Shown here: positions 56,963 through 64,000 of the stretch, piece after piece
Numbering within the stretch: position 1 is the stretch's first letter
How the letters are laid out: each line of letters opens with the position of its first letter
Assembly (NCBI GenBank): GCA_046328715.1
Contig: JAXLWB010000028.1
Span: 1 to 64,000 of the forward strand
Reading direction: 5' to 3'
Source of the DNA: JAXLWB01 sp046328715
GTDB taxonomy: Bacteria; Chloroflexota; Anaerolineae; Caldilineales; Caldilineaceae
Length of the DNA stretch: 64,000 nt
Position numbers and translations under genes: made by a program
The notes under the pieces: model-generated
The model's database searches: none
What the model was told of the DNA's origin: nothing
What the model saw: the letters and a program-made list of their open reading frames with translations, nothing else

Positions 56963-57655
56963 ATGGCCAAAATCTTATTAGTGGATGACGATCTGTTGCT
57001 GCGCCGCAGCCTAACCTATCGGTTGGCGCAGGAAGGCTATCAGGTCATCACAGCGGCGGATGGGGAGGCGGCATTGGCAGCGGCGCGCGCCGATGCGCCT
57101 AATCTGATTTTGTTGGACATTGGTCTGCCCGATCAAAACGGTCTCGATCTTGCCCGCATTTTTCAACGCGAGTTCCAGGCTCCGCTGATCTTTCTGACGG
57201 CACGTGCCCACGAAACCGACATTGTTGTCGGATTGGAACTGGGGGCCGAAGATTATATTACCAAACCTTTTGGGATGCGCGAGTTGATCGCACGGATTCG
57301 GGTCGTGCTGCGCCGGATGCAGGTGGAACCGTTGCCGCCAGCCCAGGAAGTGCTCGTGGTTGGCGATTTGCTGCTGAACCCTAGCGCCCACGAAGTGCGG
57401 CTGGGGAGCGAACGCATCGACCTGCCGCGCAAGGAATTTGAATTGCTCCGGCTGTTGATGGCCAATGTCGACACGGTGTTGACGACCAATTATCTGTTGG
57501 ATGCGGTCTGGGGTGCTGAATTTGCCGGGGCCGTGCAGGTGCTTTATGTCCATATGGGCTGGCTGCGCAAACAGATCGAGCGCAATCCACATGCCCCGCG
57601 CTACATTCAAACGGTACGCGGTGTCGGCTACAAACTGGTGAGCGAGGCTGCATGA
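56963..57655 (+). CDS. OmpR/PhoB-type response regulator
   Basis: The 230-residue protein has a receiver domain (acidic pocket VDDD at 8-10, phosphorylated Asp about 52 in ILLDIGLP, Thr79, Lys101 in ITKPFG) and a winged-helix DNA-binding domain with RIDLPRKEFELLRLLMANVD and RYIQTVRGVGYKLV. The stop overlaps the start of the kinase gene (ATGA), so the two are translated together. The tandem array upstream may contain its control sites. Target genes are unknown; the transporter at 59682 is the nearest. Confidence 0.95.
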   Translation: MAKILLVDDDLLLRRSLTYRLAQEGYQVITAADGEAALAAARADAPNLILLDIGLPDQNGLDLARIFQREFQAPLIFLTARAHETDIVVGLELGAEDYITKPFGMRELIARIRVVLRRMQVEPLPPAQEVLVVGDLLLNPSAHEVRLGSERIDLPRKEFELLRLLMANVDTVLTTNYLLDAVWGAEFAGAVQVLYVHMGWLRKQIERNPHAPRYIQTVRGVGYKLVSEAA

Positions 57656-59070
57656 GGTTTCACCGTTTGCGCACCAAGTTGGCGATTGCCAATGTCTTGC
57701 CCATTCTCCTTTTGGCACCGCTGCTGAGTCTCTATTTGCTCTACTCCTTAGAAGGTCTCTTTACCCAAAAGCTTGAACAACGGCTCACGCAACAGGCGCA
57801 CCTCATTCTCTCCCAACTTATGGGGCAGCCGGCGGTGCTGCAAGATGCGCCAACGGCCCAGCGCTTCTTGCACGAACTGGCGCAAAATACCGACGCCCAT
57901 GTGTTGTTGCTGGATCAACAGGGGCGCATCCTCGGTTCAACGCGTGCAGAATACACAGAACGGATTGGTGATCGTTACAATGGCAGCGGTCTGACGACCG
58001 TGCTGCAAGGAACTCCTGTTCAGGGTACTGGCCCCGGCATTATCAGTGAAGTCGCCTACGTGATGTTGCCGGTGCAAGAGGCTGGCAGCTTGCGCGGCGT
58101 TTTGCGCCTTTCCTATGAAGTGGATGATGTGCGTGCCCTCTTTCGCCAACTGCGCTGGCTGGTGCTTGGCGGGGTTGGTGGCATGGCACTGGCCGGGCTG
58201 GGCTTGGGGTTGGGATTGGCGATTACGATTACCGCTCCTCTCCACCAGATGATGCAGCGCATTCAAGCGATTGCGGCTGGCCACTATCAGACCCGACTCA
58301 CGCTGCAACGTCAGGACGAGATCGGCATGGTGGCCCAACACTTTAACCAAATGGCCGCGCAGCTTGAAGAGAGCGCCGTGACACGCCAACGCCAACTCGC
58401 CGCCATCGCCCATGAACTGGCCCGTCCGCTGACCGGAATGCGCGCTGCCGTAGAGACCTTACTCGATGGTGCCGATGAGGACGCTACGATCCGACCGTTG
58501 CTTCTCAGCGGTATTGGTGAGGAGTTGGCGCGCCTGGAACGACTGGTTGGCACCCTGCATAGCCTGGACAAGCGGCAACTTCAACCACTCCAACTCCAGT
58601 GTGGGCCTGTCTCCTTGGCACGCCTGATTCAGGGCAGTGTCGCCCATTTTGAGGCACGAGCTGCACAGTTGGACGTAACTTTGACCATGCAATTGCCCGC
58701 CACCCTGCCGTCACTCATCGCCGACGAGGATCGCCTGATTCAAGTCTTGACCAACTTGCTTGATAATGCCTTGAAATTTACGCCCCGTGGTGGGCAGATC
58801 ACGGTAACTGCTGGGGCCAGCGAGCACTCGGTTTGGGTGCAGGTGTGTGATACGGGTGTCGGCATTGCGCCCGAAGAACTCCCCTTCCTCTTTCAACAAT
58901 TCTACCGTGGCGCTGCCTCACGCCCGCCCGAAAAACAAGGGATGGGGCTGGGTTTGACCCTCTGCCGCGAGATCATTACAGCGCATGGCGGGGAGATTAC
59001 CGTCTCCAATCCGCTTGGTCAAGGGGCTTGTTTTACCTTTACCCTTCCGCTTTCCAGCGAAACCCACTGA
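57652..59070 (+). CDS. Sensor histidine kinase with HAMP domain
   Basis: The 472-residue protein has membrane helices at about 10-32 and 169-194, which enclose an extracytoplasmic sensor of about 135 residues, a HAMP linker (LHQMMQRIQAIAAGHYQTRL), the phospho-acceptor IAHELARPLTGMRAAVETLL with His about 254, and the ATP-binding domain: N-box DNALKFTPRGG, G1 VCDTGVGIAPEEL, G2 GMGLGLTLCREI. The H-box reads HELARP instead of the more usual HELRTP. It phosphorylates the regulator encoded just upstream. The input signal is unknown. Confidence 0.95.
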   Translation: MRFHRLRTKLAIANVLPILLLAPLLSLYLLYSLEGLFTQKLEQRLTQQAHLILSQLMGQPAVLQDAPTAQRFLHELAQNTDAHVLLLDQQGRILGSTRAEYTERIGDRYNGSGLTTVLQGTPVQGTGPGIISEVAYVMLPVQEAGSLRGVLRLSYEVDDVRALFRQLRWLVLGGVGGMALAGLGLGLGLAITITAPLHQMMQRIQAIAAGHYQTRLTLQRQDEIGMVAQHFNQMAAQLEESAVTRQRQLAAIAHELARPLTGMRAAVETLLDGADEDATIRPLLLSGIGEELARLERLVGTLHSLDKRQLQPLQLQCGPVSLARLIQGSVAHFEARAAQLDVTLTMQLPATLPSLIADEDRLIQVLTNLLDNALKFTPRGGQITVTAGASEHSVWVQVCDTGVGIAPEELPFLFQQFYRGAASRPPEKQGMGLGLTLCREIITAHGGEITVSNPLGQGACFTFTLPLSSETH

Positions 59071-59275
59071 TTTCACTCCTTGAACTAAACTTTAGTTGCG
59101 CCTATACAAAACTTGAAGCGAGAAGCCGCTATCTGCTGTAGCGTAGCAAGATGGGATCTTACCCGTGGCCTGGGTGTCACTTGTTGCTTTGCTATGGTTG
59201 AAAAAGAAGTGGAGGATTGGTCTATTTCTCAGGCTTTGTTTCTCAATCAGCACAAAGTTTGGATGTTAGGGATAC

Positions 59276-59464
59276 ATGACAACGTTTTTGCTGCTACTTT
59301 TGGGGTTGCTGCTGGTGATCGGCCTGCGTAGCTTGCCCCGAACCCAAATACGAAAAGGCTTTGGGGTGCTTCCGCTGTGGGATGACCTGTTGCTCTGGTT
59401 CGGGCTGTTCTTCAGTGCGCTCAGCTTTGGGCTGCTCTTGAGTTATTTGCTCTGGCACTATTAA
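59276..59464 (+). CDS. Small two-helix membrane protein, 62 residues
   Basis: The product MTTFLLLLLGLLLVIGLRSL then LWFGLFFSALSFGLLLSYLL has two hydrophobic helices joined by a basic loop (PRTQIRKGFG). There is no clear ribosome site and I recognise no family. The frame lies between the kinase and the SLC13 gene in the same direction. Composition supports a real membrane protein, but short hydrophobic frames can occur by chance. Confidence 0.4.
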   Translation: MTTFLLLLLGLLLVIGLRSLPRTQIRKGFGVLPLWDDLLLWFGLFFSALSFGLLLSYLLWHY

Positions 59465-59681
59465 GGTAGACGAGTATAACTATCTTTGCGAAAACTTTAG
59501 GGAAACTTTAGATAGTGCATAGTCGCGCTTGAGGCCATATCCGCCCGCTGCCTCTATGCTACGGTATTGGGTCATACTGGCAACCCACAACTGAATGCAG
59601 AGTGTATCTGCCTGTCCCCTCCCACAACTGTTCGTTTGCCATCAATCGCCAGCTTGTAACCATAATCAGAGAGATGTAACG

Positions 59682-61514
59682 ATGACTTTTGCACAGCTTT
59701 TTGTACTCGCCGTTCTCATTATTCCGCTAACCTTTGTTTTTATCGGTCGTTTGCGTGAGGATGTCGCCGCCCTGTTGATGGCGGCCTTGTTGGGGATTGC
59801 CCAATTTCTGGGTCTCGGAGTGCTTGGGCCAGCTCATACTCCCGGGGCGGCCTCGCAGGCACTCGCCGGTTTTGGTACGCCCGAAGTGATGACACTGTTG
59901 GCCCTCTTTATTGTCACCTACTGTTTGGATAAATATGGGGTAACACGCAGTATTGCCAGTCGCTTGCTCCAAATCGGCGGCCATTCCGAACGACGGTTGA
60001 TTGCACTCTTTGCCCTAACCTCGGCGATTCTGTCGCTCTTCATGAATACCTTGGCAGCCGGTGCCCTGTTGTTGCCCAGTGCGCTTGATGCCAGCCGCCG
60101 CACTGGGATCAAGCCCAGCAAACTGTTGATTCCGATTGCCTATGGCACCATGCTGGGTGGCGCAGCAACCTACTTGACCACCGCCAATATCGTAATCAGC
60201 AGCTTGCTCCCACTCGCCGTGCCGCCGCAAGCACCGCTGGGTATCCTAGATTTTACGCCGACTGGTGGTGTGGTGGCTTTGGCTGGTTTGGCCTTTTTGA
60301 TTCTCTTTGGTACTTATCTTCTCCCCAATCGCGAACCGCCAGCAGTGAAGGTGACCCAAAGCACGGCGGAACTCACCAAGACGTATCAACTGCCGGAACA
60401 CCTCTGGGAAGTGGAGGTACGAAATGGCTCAAGCATGACCTACAAATCGCTCAAGGAGACGCAGATCGGAGCGGCGTTGGGGCTGGCCATTTTGGGCATT
60501 CGCCGCGGCCGGCGGGTTATCCCGATTTACAGCGCCGAATGCCAAATTCAGCCACATGATGTGTTGGTGGTTGTTGGCAATGAGGCACAGGCAAGCCAAC
60601 TTCAAGGGGAAGGGCTATTGGTTCATGCCACCCAGCCTATGCGCGTGATGGATGAATCTGACACGGTGCTGGCCGAAATTATCGTGCCGCCGCGTTCGGA
60701 TTTGGAAGGGAAAACATTGCGTGAATTGGCGTTCCGTGCCAAGTATGGCTTCACCGCGGTGGCGCTGTGGCGCGACCGGCAGAGCTTCCGCACCGATTTG
60801 GGCGATTATCCACTCAAGCCGGGAGATACACTACTGCTCGCCGGCCCTCAGGATCGCGTGGCCGGACTAAAACAGCAGAATGACTTCGTTGTCATCAGTA
60901 CAGCCACCGGCAATAATGGGGTCGATCAGCCGAAAGTGTTGCTTACATTGGGGATTGCAGTGGGTGCATTGGGGGCGATGTTTGCTGGACTGCCCGTCGA
61001 ACTGGCGATGGTGACCGCTGCTATGCTCCTGCTGTTGACCGGCCTGCTCAAGCCAGAAGAGGCCTATGCAGCCGTCAAGTGGCGCGCCATCTTCCTGATC
61101 GCCGGTACGATTGCCGTCAGTTTGGCGATGGTGCAGACACAACTGGCGCAACAAGTGGGTCAACTGGTCGTCGATTTTGTAGCGCCCTACGGCCCATTAG
61201 GTCTGGTTGCCGGCACCTATCTGCTCAGTGCCACGTTGACCCAAGTAATGGGCGGGCAGATTTCACCGTTGGTCGTTGGCCCGATTGCGATTAGCGCCGC
61301 TATCCATCTCGGCGTCAACCCGCAGGCAATCGCAGTAGTAACGGCTATCTCTGGTTCCGTTTCGTTTATCACGCCGCTGTCGCACCCGGTCAATATTCTG
61401 ATGATCGCACCAGCCAACTACTCCTTTAGCGACTTTGTACGCAGTGGCTGGGCCCTCACGGTGGTCTGCTTCATTGCCCTGATGGTGGCGGTTCCGCTCT
61501 TCTGGCAGTTGTAG
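59682..61514 (+). CDS. SLC13-family permease with two RCK_C domains
   Basis: From ATG 59682 the 610-residue protein has about 11 membrane helices split by a central cytoplasmic part. The first half has LMAALLGIAQFLGLGVLGP, and FGTPEVMTLLALFIVTYCLD; the centre has two RCK_C domains (ALGLAILGIRRGRRVIPIYS and LRELAFRAKYGFTAVALW); the second half has AVKWRAIFLIAGTIAVSLAM and the SLC13 signature-like SFITPLSHPVNILMIAP. Members carry dicarboxylates or sulfate with sodium. It lies downstream of the two-component system and may be under its control (inference). Confidence 0.9.
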   Translation: MTFAQLFVLAVLIIPLTFVFIGRLREDVAALLMAALLGIAQFLGLGVLGPAHTPGAASQALAGFGTPEVMTLLALFIVTYCLDKYGVTRSIASRLLQIGGHSERRLIALFALTSAILSLFMNTLAAGALLLPSALDASRRTGIKPSKLLIPIAYGTMLGGAATYLTTANIVISSLLPLAVPPQAPLGILDFTPTGGVVALAGLAFLILFGTYLLPNREPPAVKVTQSTAELTKTYQLPEHLWEVEVRNGSSMTYKSLKETQIGAALGLAILGIRRGRRVIPIYSAECQIQPHDVLVVVGNEAQASQLQGEGLLVHATQPMRVMDESDTVLAEIIVPPRSDLEGKTLRELAFRAKYGFTAVALWRDRQSFRTDLGDYPLKPGDTLLLAGPQDRVAGLKQQNDFVVISTATGNNGVDQPKVLLTLGIAVGALGAMFAGLPVELAMVTAAMLLLLTGLLKPEEAYAAVKWRAIFLIAGTIAVSLAMVQTQLAQQVGQLVVDFVAPYGPLGLVAGTYLLSATLTQVMGGQISPLVVGPIAISAAIHLGVNPQAIAVVTAISGSVSFITPLSHPVNILMIAPANYSFSDFVRSGWALTVVCFIALMVAVPLFWQL

Positions 61515-61524
61515 CCGAAGAATC

Positions 61525-61827
61525 CTACTTACTCAACACCACCACATAACGCATCGGCGCACTGCTATGATTAACCAGCCCATGCAGCTTGCGTGGATCA
61601 AAGACTGAGGCTTCGCCCGTTTTGAGGATATGACGTTCATCACCGATCTCCAACGTTCCTTCGCCTTCGAGCATGTAGAAGGCTTCGTAGCCGCCGTGTT
61701 GATGAGGTGGATGAGCGCGTTGCCCCGCTGCCACTTCAGTGACGTGTAGGTGCAGTGGTTCGCCGTTGAGGTCACTGTCAAGTAAATAGTTGGAGATGCC
61801 TTTGACGGGGAAGTGGGATAGTTTCAT
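61525..61827 (-). CDS. Cupin-domain protein, 100 residues
   Basis: This single small cupin has motif 1 QRAHPPHQHGGYEAFYMLEG with the H-x-H and Glu, and motif 2 FDPRKLHGLVNHSSAP with the last His. It is close to the shortest full cupin. It points toward the SLC13 gene, its stop only 10 bases from that gene's stop. A weak GAGAGATT-type inverted repeat follows on its right. Function is unknown. Confidence 0.8.
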   Translation of the reverse strand: MKLSHFPVKGISNYLLDSDLNGEPLHLHVTEVAAGQRAHPPHQHGGYEAFYMLEGEGTLEIGDERHILKTGEASVFDPRKLHGLVNHSSAPMRYVVVLSK

Positions 61828-61915
61828 AGAGGTTGTTCCGCTATGGTTTGAACTGAGATTGAGAGATTGAGAGATCAGGAGATTGAACGCACAAAATTTC
61901 CTAATCTCTCTCTTC

Positions 61916-62836
61916 TTACGCCAACCGCTCCCGCACCGCCTGAATCACCGTCTCATTCTCTGGGAAACCACCATCCCGGTACATCGAATGGACGAGGTCG
62001 CCGTTGATGTGGACATCGAAAGCGCCGTCGTGCCAGGGCAACAGTTCAATCGAGGAGAGTTCCGTGACAAAGGCATGCATCAGGGCACGCGTCAATTCCA
62101 AGGTCTGCGGTTCGTAGCCACACTCGGCGCAATAGGTGATGGTGACCTTGGGGCGTTGACTCTTAGTCGGCGCAACCCCATTACTGGCGGGTGCTTGTAA
62201 GGATATGGGCGCAACCGTTGGCTTACCGTGCTGGATGGTGCCATGTTCGACGAGGGAACGCAGTTCGCGAATCACTTCCTGGTCGGAAAGGCGGCGATGC
62301 TCTTCACGGAATGCGCCGAAAGCTTGGCCCAGGCGACCGCGGGCTTCTTCCGGGAGATCGCCAAAGGGCGTGTCAGGCGAGTATTGCGACATCAGCGGAT
62401 CGTTGGTGAAGAGGTCCTTTCGCATCTGCCCCATTAGTTCGCTCATAATGGCTGGACGCTCAATAAAGTGGCCCAACTCAGTAAAATTGTGATCAAACAG
62501 TGCGAAGACCGGAATCGAGCGATATTTTCCCTCTTTGAGGTACTGATCCATCAAATCAAGGTTTTGGTCACGCAAAAAGACGCGCACATTGAGCTTTTTG
62601 CTAATCTCGGCCAGATGGGCCAGGACGGGCAGGTTGTTGATCACATCACCACACCAATCCTCGGCAATCGCTACGACATTGACGGGCGCTGCTAAATTTG
62701 AGAAAAAGGCGACGTCTTCCCCTGTAAGTTCAACAGTCTGTTCGTTGTGCTCCAAACGCTCACGGTTGCGCGTCATCTGCTCTTTATAAGCTTGATAGGT
62801 CAAACCTTGTTCAAAACGTTCCTGCGTAATAGCCAT
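61916..62836 (-). CDS. Thioredoxin-fold protein fused to a Rdx (SelW/SelT-like) domain
   Basis: From ATG 62836 (GAGAGGAAATTTCG before it) the 306-residue protein has a thioredoxin-like first domain (VNVVAIAEDWCGDVINNLPV, RVFLRDQNLDLMDQYL, IPVFALFDH), where the active site is WCGD with only one cysteine. A Pro-rich linker follows, then a C-terminal Rdx domain with KVTITYCAECGYEPQTLEL (CxxC) and DVHINGDLVHSMYRDGGFPE, as in selenoprotein W/H relatives. The combination suggests a redox protein with two different thiol sites. Confidence 0.85.
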   Translation of the reverse strand: MAITQERFEQGLTYQAYKEQMTRNRERLEHNEQTVELTGEDVAFFSNLAAPVNVVAIAEDWCGDVINNLPVLAHLAEISKKLNVRVFLRDQNLDLMDQYLKEGKYRSIPVFALFDHNFTELGHFIERPAIMSELMGQMRKDLFTNDPLMSQYSPDTPFGDLPEEARGRLGQAFGAFREEHRRLSDQEVIRELRSLVEHGTIQHGKPTVAPISLQAPASNGVAPTKSQRPKVTITYCAECGYEPQTLELTRALMHAFVTELSSIELLPWHDGAFDVHINGDLVHSMYRDGGFPENETVIQAVRERLA

Positions 62837-62879
62837 CGAAATTTCCTCTCTGATAGTTAATGAAGATAGTACTGTAGTT

Positions 62880-63551
62880 CTAGTGCGAGCCAAAACTATG
62901 CATGTGCGCTCGTTCTTTTTCCAGCGCGTCGGCGGGGAAGGGGCGCGCACCACCCAGCGCCTGGGCATCCAACAAGAGTTCAGCCGCTTCTTCCATGATG
63001 ATGATCAGGTGGGCCGCTGCGGCTGGATTGGCGGCAAACGACAACAGTCCATGATTGCCCAATAAGAGTGCCGGTGTCAATGGATGTTGGCGGAGTTGCT
63101 CAACAATGTAGGCAACGGCTTCTGCCGAACCGCGCGGTGCCCAGGTGGCAACTGGAATATCCTCGACAATGCCAAAGCGTAAGAACGCTTCATACACAAC
63201 CGGCAAGGGTTTGTTGGCAATCGCAAAACTGGTAGCACGCGGCGAATGGGTGTGGATGACTGCATTGACCTTCGGGCGCTCCCGATAGACACTGGAATGC
63301 ATCCCGACAATCTCGCGTGCCACGGATTGAATCTCGCCCTCTACCAGCTCACCGTCAAAGGTCACAATGACAAACTGTTCGGGTGTGAGTTTGTCGATCT
63401 GTCCGCCTGAGGTCAACAAAAGCTGGTTCGCTTCTGGCAGACGTACACTCAAATTGCCATGCCCGCTGTGTGACATCACTCCCGATTCGAAAAGTCGGTT
63501 CGCCGCGGCGATCAATTGCTCCCGTTCGGCGACATAACGTAAGTTTCCCAT
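62880..63551 (-). CDS. Class II aldolase/adducin-family protein (fuculose-phosphate-aldolase-like)
   Basis: The 223-residue protein has the zinc-binding residues of the family: HSGHGNLSVR near residue 28, the HTH motif in NAVIHTHSPRATSFAI, and LLLGNHGLLSFAA at the C-terminal side. SGGQIDKLTPEQFVIVTFDG is the usual middle part. Members split sugar-1-phosphates such as L-fuculose-1-phosphate or decarboxylate/epimerise related sugars. It is transcribed toward the thioredoxin gene, with 44 bases between. The exact sugar is not set by the sequence. Confidence 0.85.
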   Translation of the reverse strand: MGNLRYVAEREQLIAAANRLFESGVMSHSGHGNLSVRLPEANQLLLTSGGQIDKLTPEQFVIVTFDGELVEGEIQSVAREIVGMHSSVYRERPKVNAVIHTHSPRATSFAIANKPLPVVYEAFLRFGIVEDIPVATWAPRGSAEAVAYIVEQLRQHPLTPALLLGNHGLLSFAANPAAAAHLIIIMEEAAELLLDAQALGGARPFPADALEKERAHMHSFGSH

Positions 63552-63581
63552 GCTTCACTCCTTTTGCTGATAACTACAAGC

Positions 63582-63724
63582 GACCCCTCCCTAACCCTCC
63601 CCGCCCAAAGGTCACCCAAAGGTAGGGAACTGTCACGGGAATGACATTGATTGGTGGACAAGAGAAAAAACTCAATCCTTGCCTTCACAATTTCCTCCCC
63701 ACAGTAGGGGAGGGTTAGGGTGGG
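63582..63724. repeat. Inverted repeat CCCTCCCTAACCCTCCCC
   Basis: CCCTCCCTAACCCTCCCC (63585-63602) pairs with GGGGAGGGTTAGGGTGGG (63706-63723) with one mismatch. The right arm enters the last codons of the amidohydrolase gene, whose protein end HPNPPLLWGG is therefore part of the repeat. Confidence 0.65.
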
Positions 63725-64000
63725 TGAGCTTCAATAATCGATTGGCGTTGCCGCTCAGAATGGCCCCCTGGTCAGCTTCGTTTAGATTGAGCGAGTCAAG
63801 CAGTGTTTCCACCCGTTGACGTGCTGCAATCGGCATGATCGGCCAATCGCTGCCCAGCAACACATGGTCTGCTCCCAATAGTTCGACGGCGAAGCGAACG
63901 CTGGCGCTGTCAAAGCCCATGGTGTCGATGTAGAGTCGCTTGCGTAGTTCGCTGGGCGGTGTGCCATGCCAACCGTCTTGCTGCAGTCGTTCGTCATCGA
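63672..64000 (-). CDS. Amidohydrolase (amidohydro_2 family), C-terminal part, runs off window
   Basis: The frame is open to the window end and reads LRKRLYIDTMGFDSASVRF, VELLGADHVLLGSDWPIMP and ILSGNANRLLKL. GSDWP, with the catalytic Asp, and the 'SGNANRLL' helix are the usual end of the TIM-barrel amidohydrolases related to decarboxylases and dipeptidases. The N-terminal metal ligands lie outside. The last residues (PPLLWGGNCEGKD) are encoded by a palindromic repeat, so the tail has been extended by it. Confidence 0.75.
   Translation of the reverse strand, partial: DDERLQQDGWHGTPPSELRKRLYIDTMGFDSASVRFAVELLGADHVLLGSDWPIMPIAARQRVETLLDSLNLNEADQGAILSGNANRLLKLTHPNPPLLWGGNCEGKD

Noticed and set aside
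56453..56970. Minus-strand reading frames over the tandem array (81-142 residues)
   Set aside because: They only translate the repeats; the 43-bp unit changes frame at each step, and there is no start site.

Overview
The window looks like accessory chromosome of an uncultured Chloroflexota bacterium, most likely of the Anaerolineae/Caldilineae type. The clues are the secreted protein near 7-10 kb, which has a long Thr-Pro-Ser linker and ends in a VYLPLI motif; the Opp/Dpp and sugar ABC operons with Tat-type lipoprotein binding proteins; the F420-type luciferase-like oxidoreductases; the Asp-box propellers; and the many palindromic intergenic repeats. I saw no rRNA, tRNA, integrase, transposase or CRISPR array. 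The assignment is an inference from style and gene content, not from a marker gene.

Positions 1-15.2 kb form a gene-poor, decaying island read almost wholly on the minus strand. It holds small accessory genes (immunity-like protein, SNase-like protein, GyrI-like domain, DUF2200, DinB remnant, S51 peptidase, two GNAT acetyltransferases, a methyltransferase, a zinc ribbon, a broken secreted metallopeptidase, an esterase), a HigBA-type toxin-antitoxin module, and a pair of genes with effector-associated-like domains (one CHAT protease, one pentapeptide-repeat protein), both broken. Its main feature is a repeated boundary block: remnant of the antitoxin 3' end, then an almost identical hairpin terminator, then a strong promoter (TTGACA-17-TATAAT type) for the next unit. 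The block recurs at about 4.6, 6.45, 9.95, 11.3 and 12.05 kb, so the genes sit in cassette-like transcription units bounded by pieces of a toxin-antitoxin module.

Positions 15.5-20.2 kb hold a diguanylate cyclase and a 1062-residue Asp-box propeller protein. A decayed copy of the 5' end of the propeller gene lies on the far side of the cyclase, and a perfect 27-bp-arm palindrome lies between the two genes.

Positions 20.4-48.1 kb are a better-kept sugar-catabolic region. A LacI regulator leads an Opp-type transporter (binding protein, two permeases, two ATPases) and a GH51 arabinofuranosidase. Then come a XisH/XisI pair, a 2-hydroxyacid dehydrogenase, an unassigned 579-residue protein, a KduD-like dehydrogenase, a second (CUT1-type) sugar transporter, an amidohydrolase, a chaperonin paralogue that has lost catalytic aspartates followed 5 bp later by an Asp-box protein, a nucleoside hydrolase, a TPR membrane protein, an enolase-superfamily enzyme and a luciferase-like oxidoreductase.

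Positions 48.3-56.1 kb mix small enzymes (methyltransferase, metallo-beta-lactamase fold, DinB, cupin) with damaged genes: two N-terminally truncated genes meet head to head near 51.91 kb, and a LuxR-type ATPase regulator has two frameshifts. A 42/43-bp tandem array (56.25-56.80 kb) lies upstream of an OmpR-type two-component system. The right end has an SLC13 transporter with RCK_C domains, a cupin, a thioredoxin-Rdx fusion, a class II aldolase and the start-less end of an amidohydrolase.

Many genes carry single-base frameshifts. They are concentrated in the 2.7-15 kb island and the LuxR gene, while the metabolic operons are intact; this suggests decay, but read errors cannot be excluded from sequence alone.
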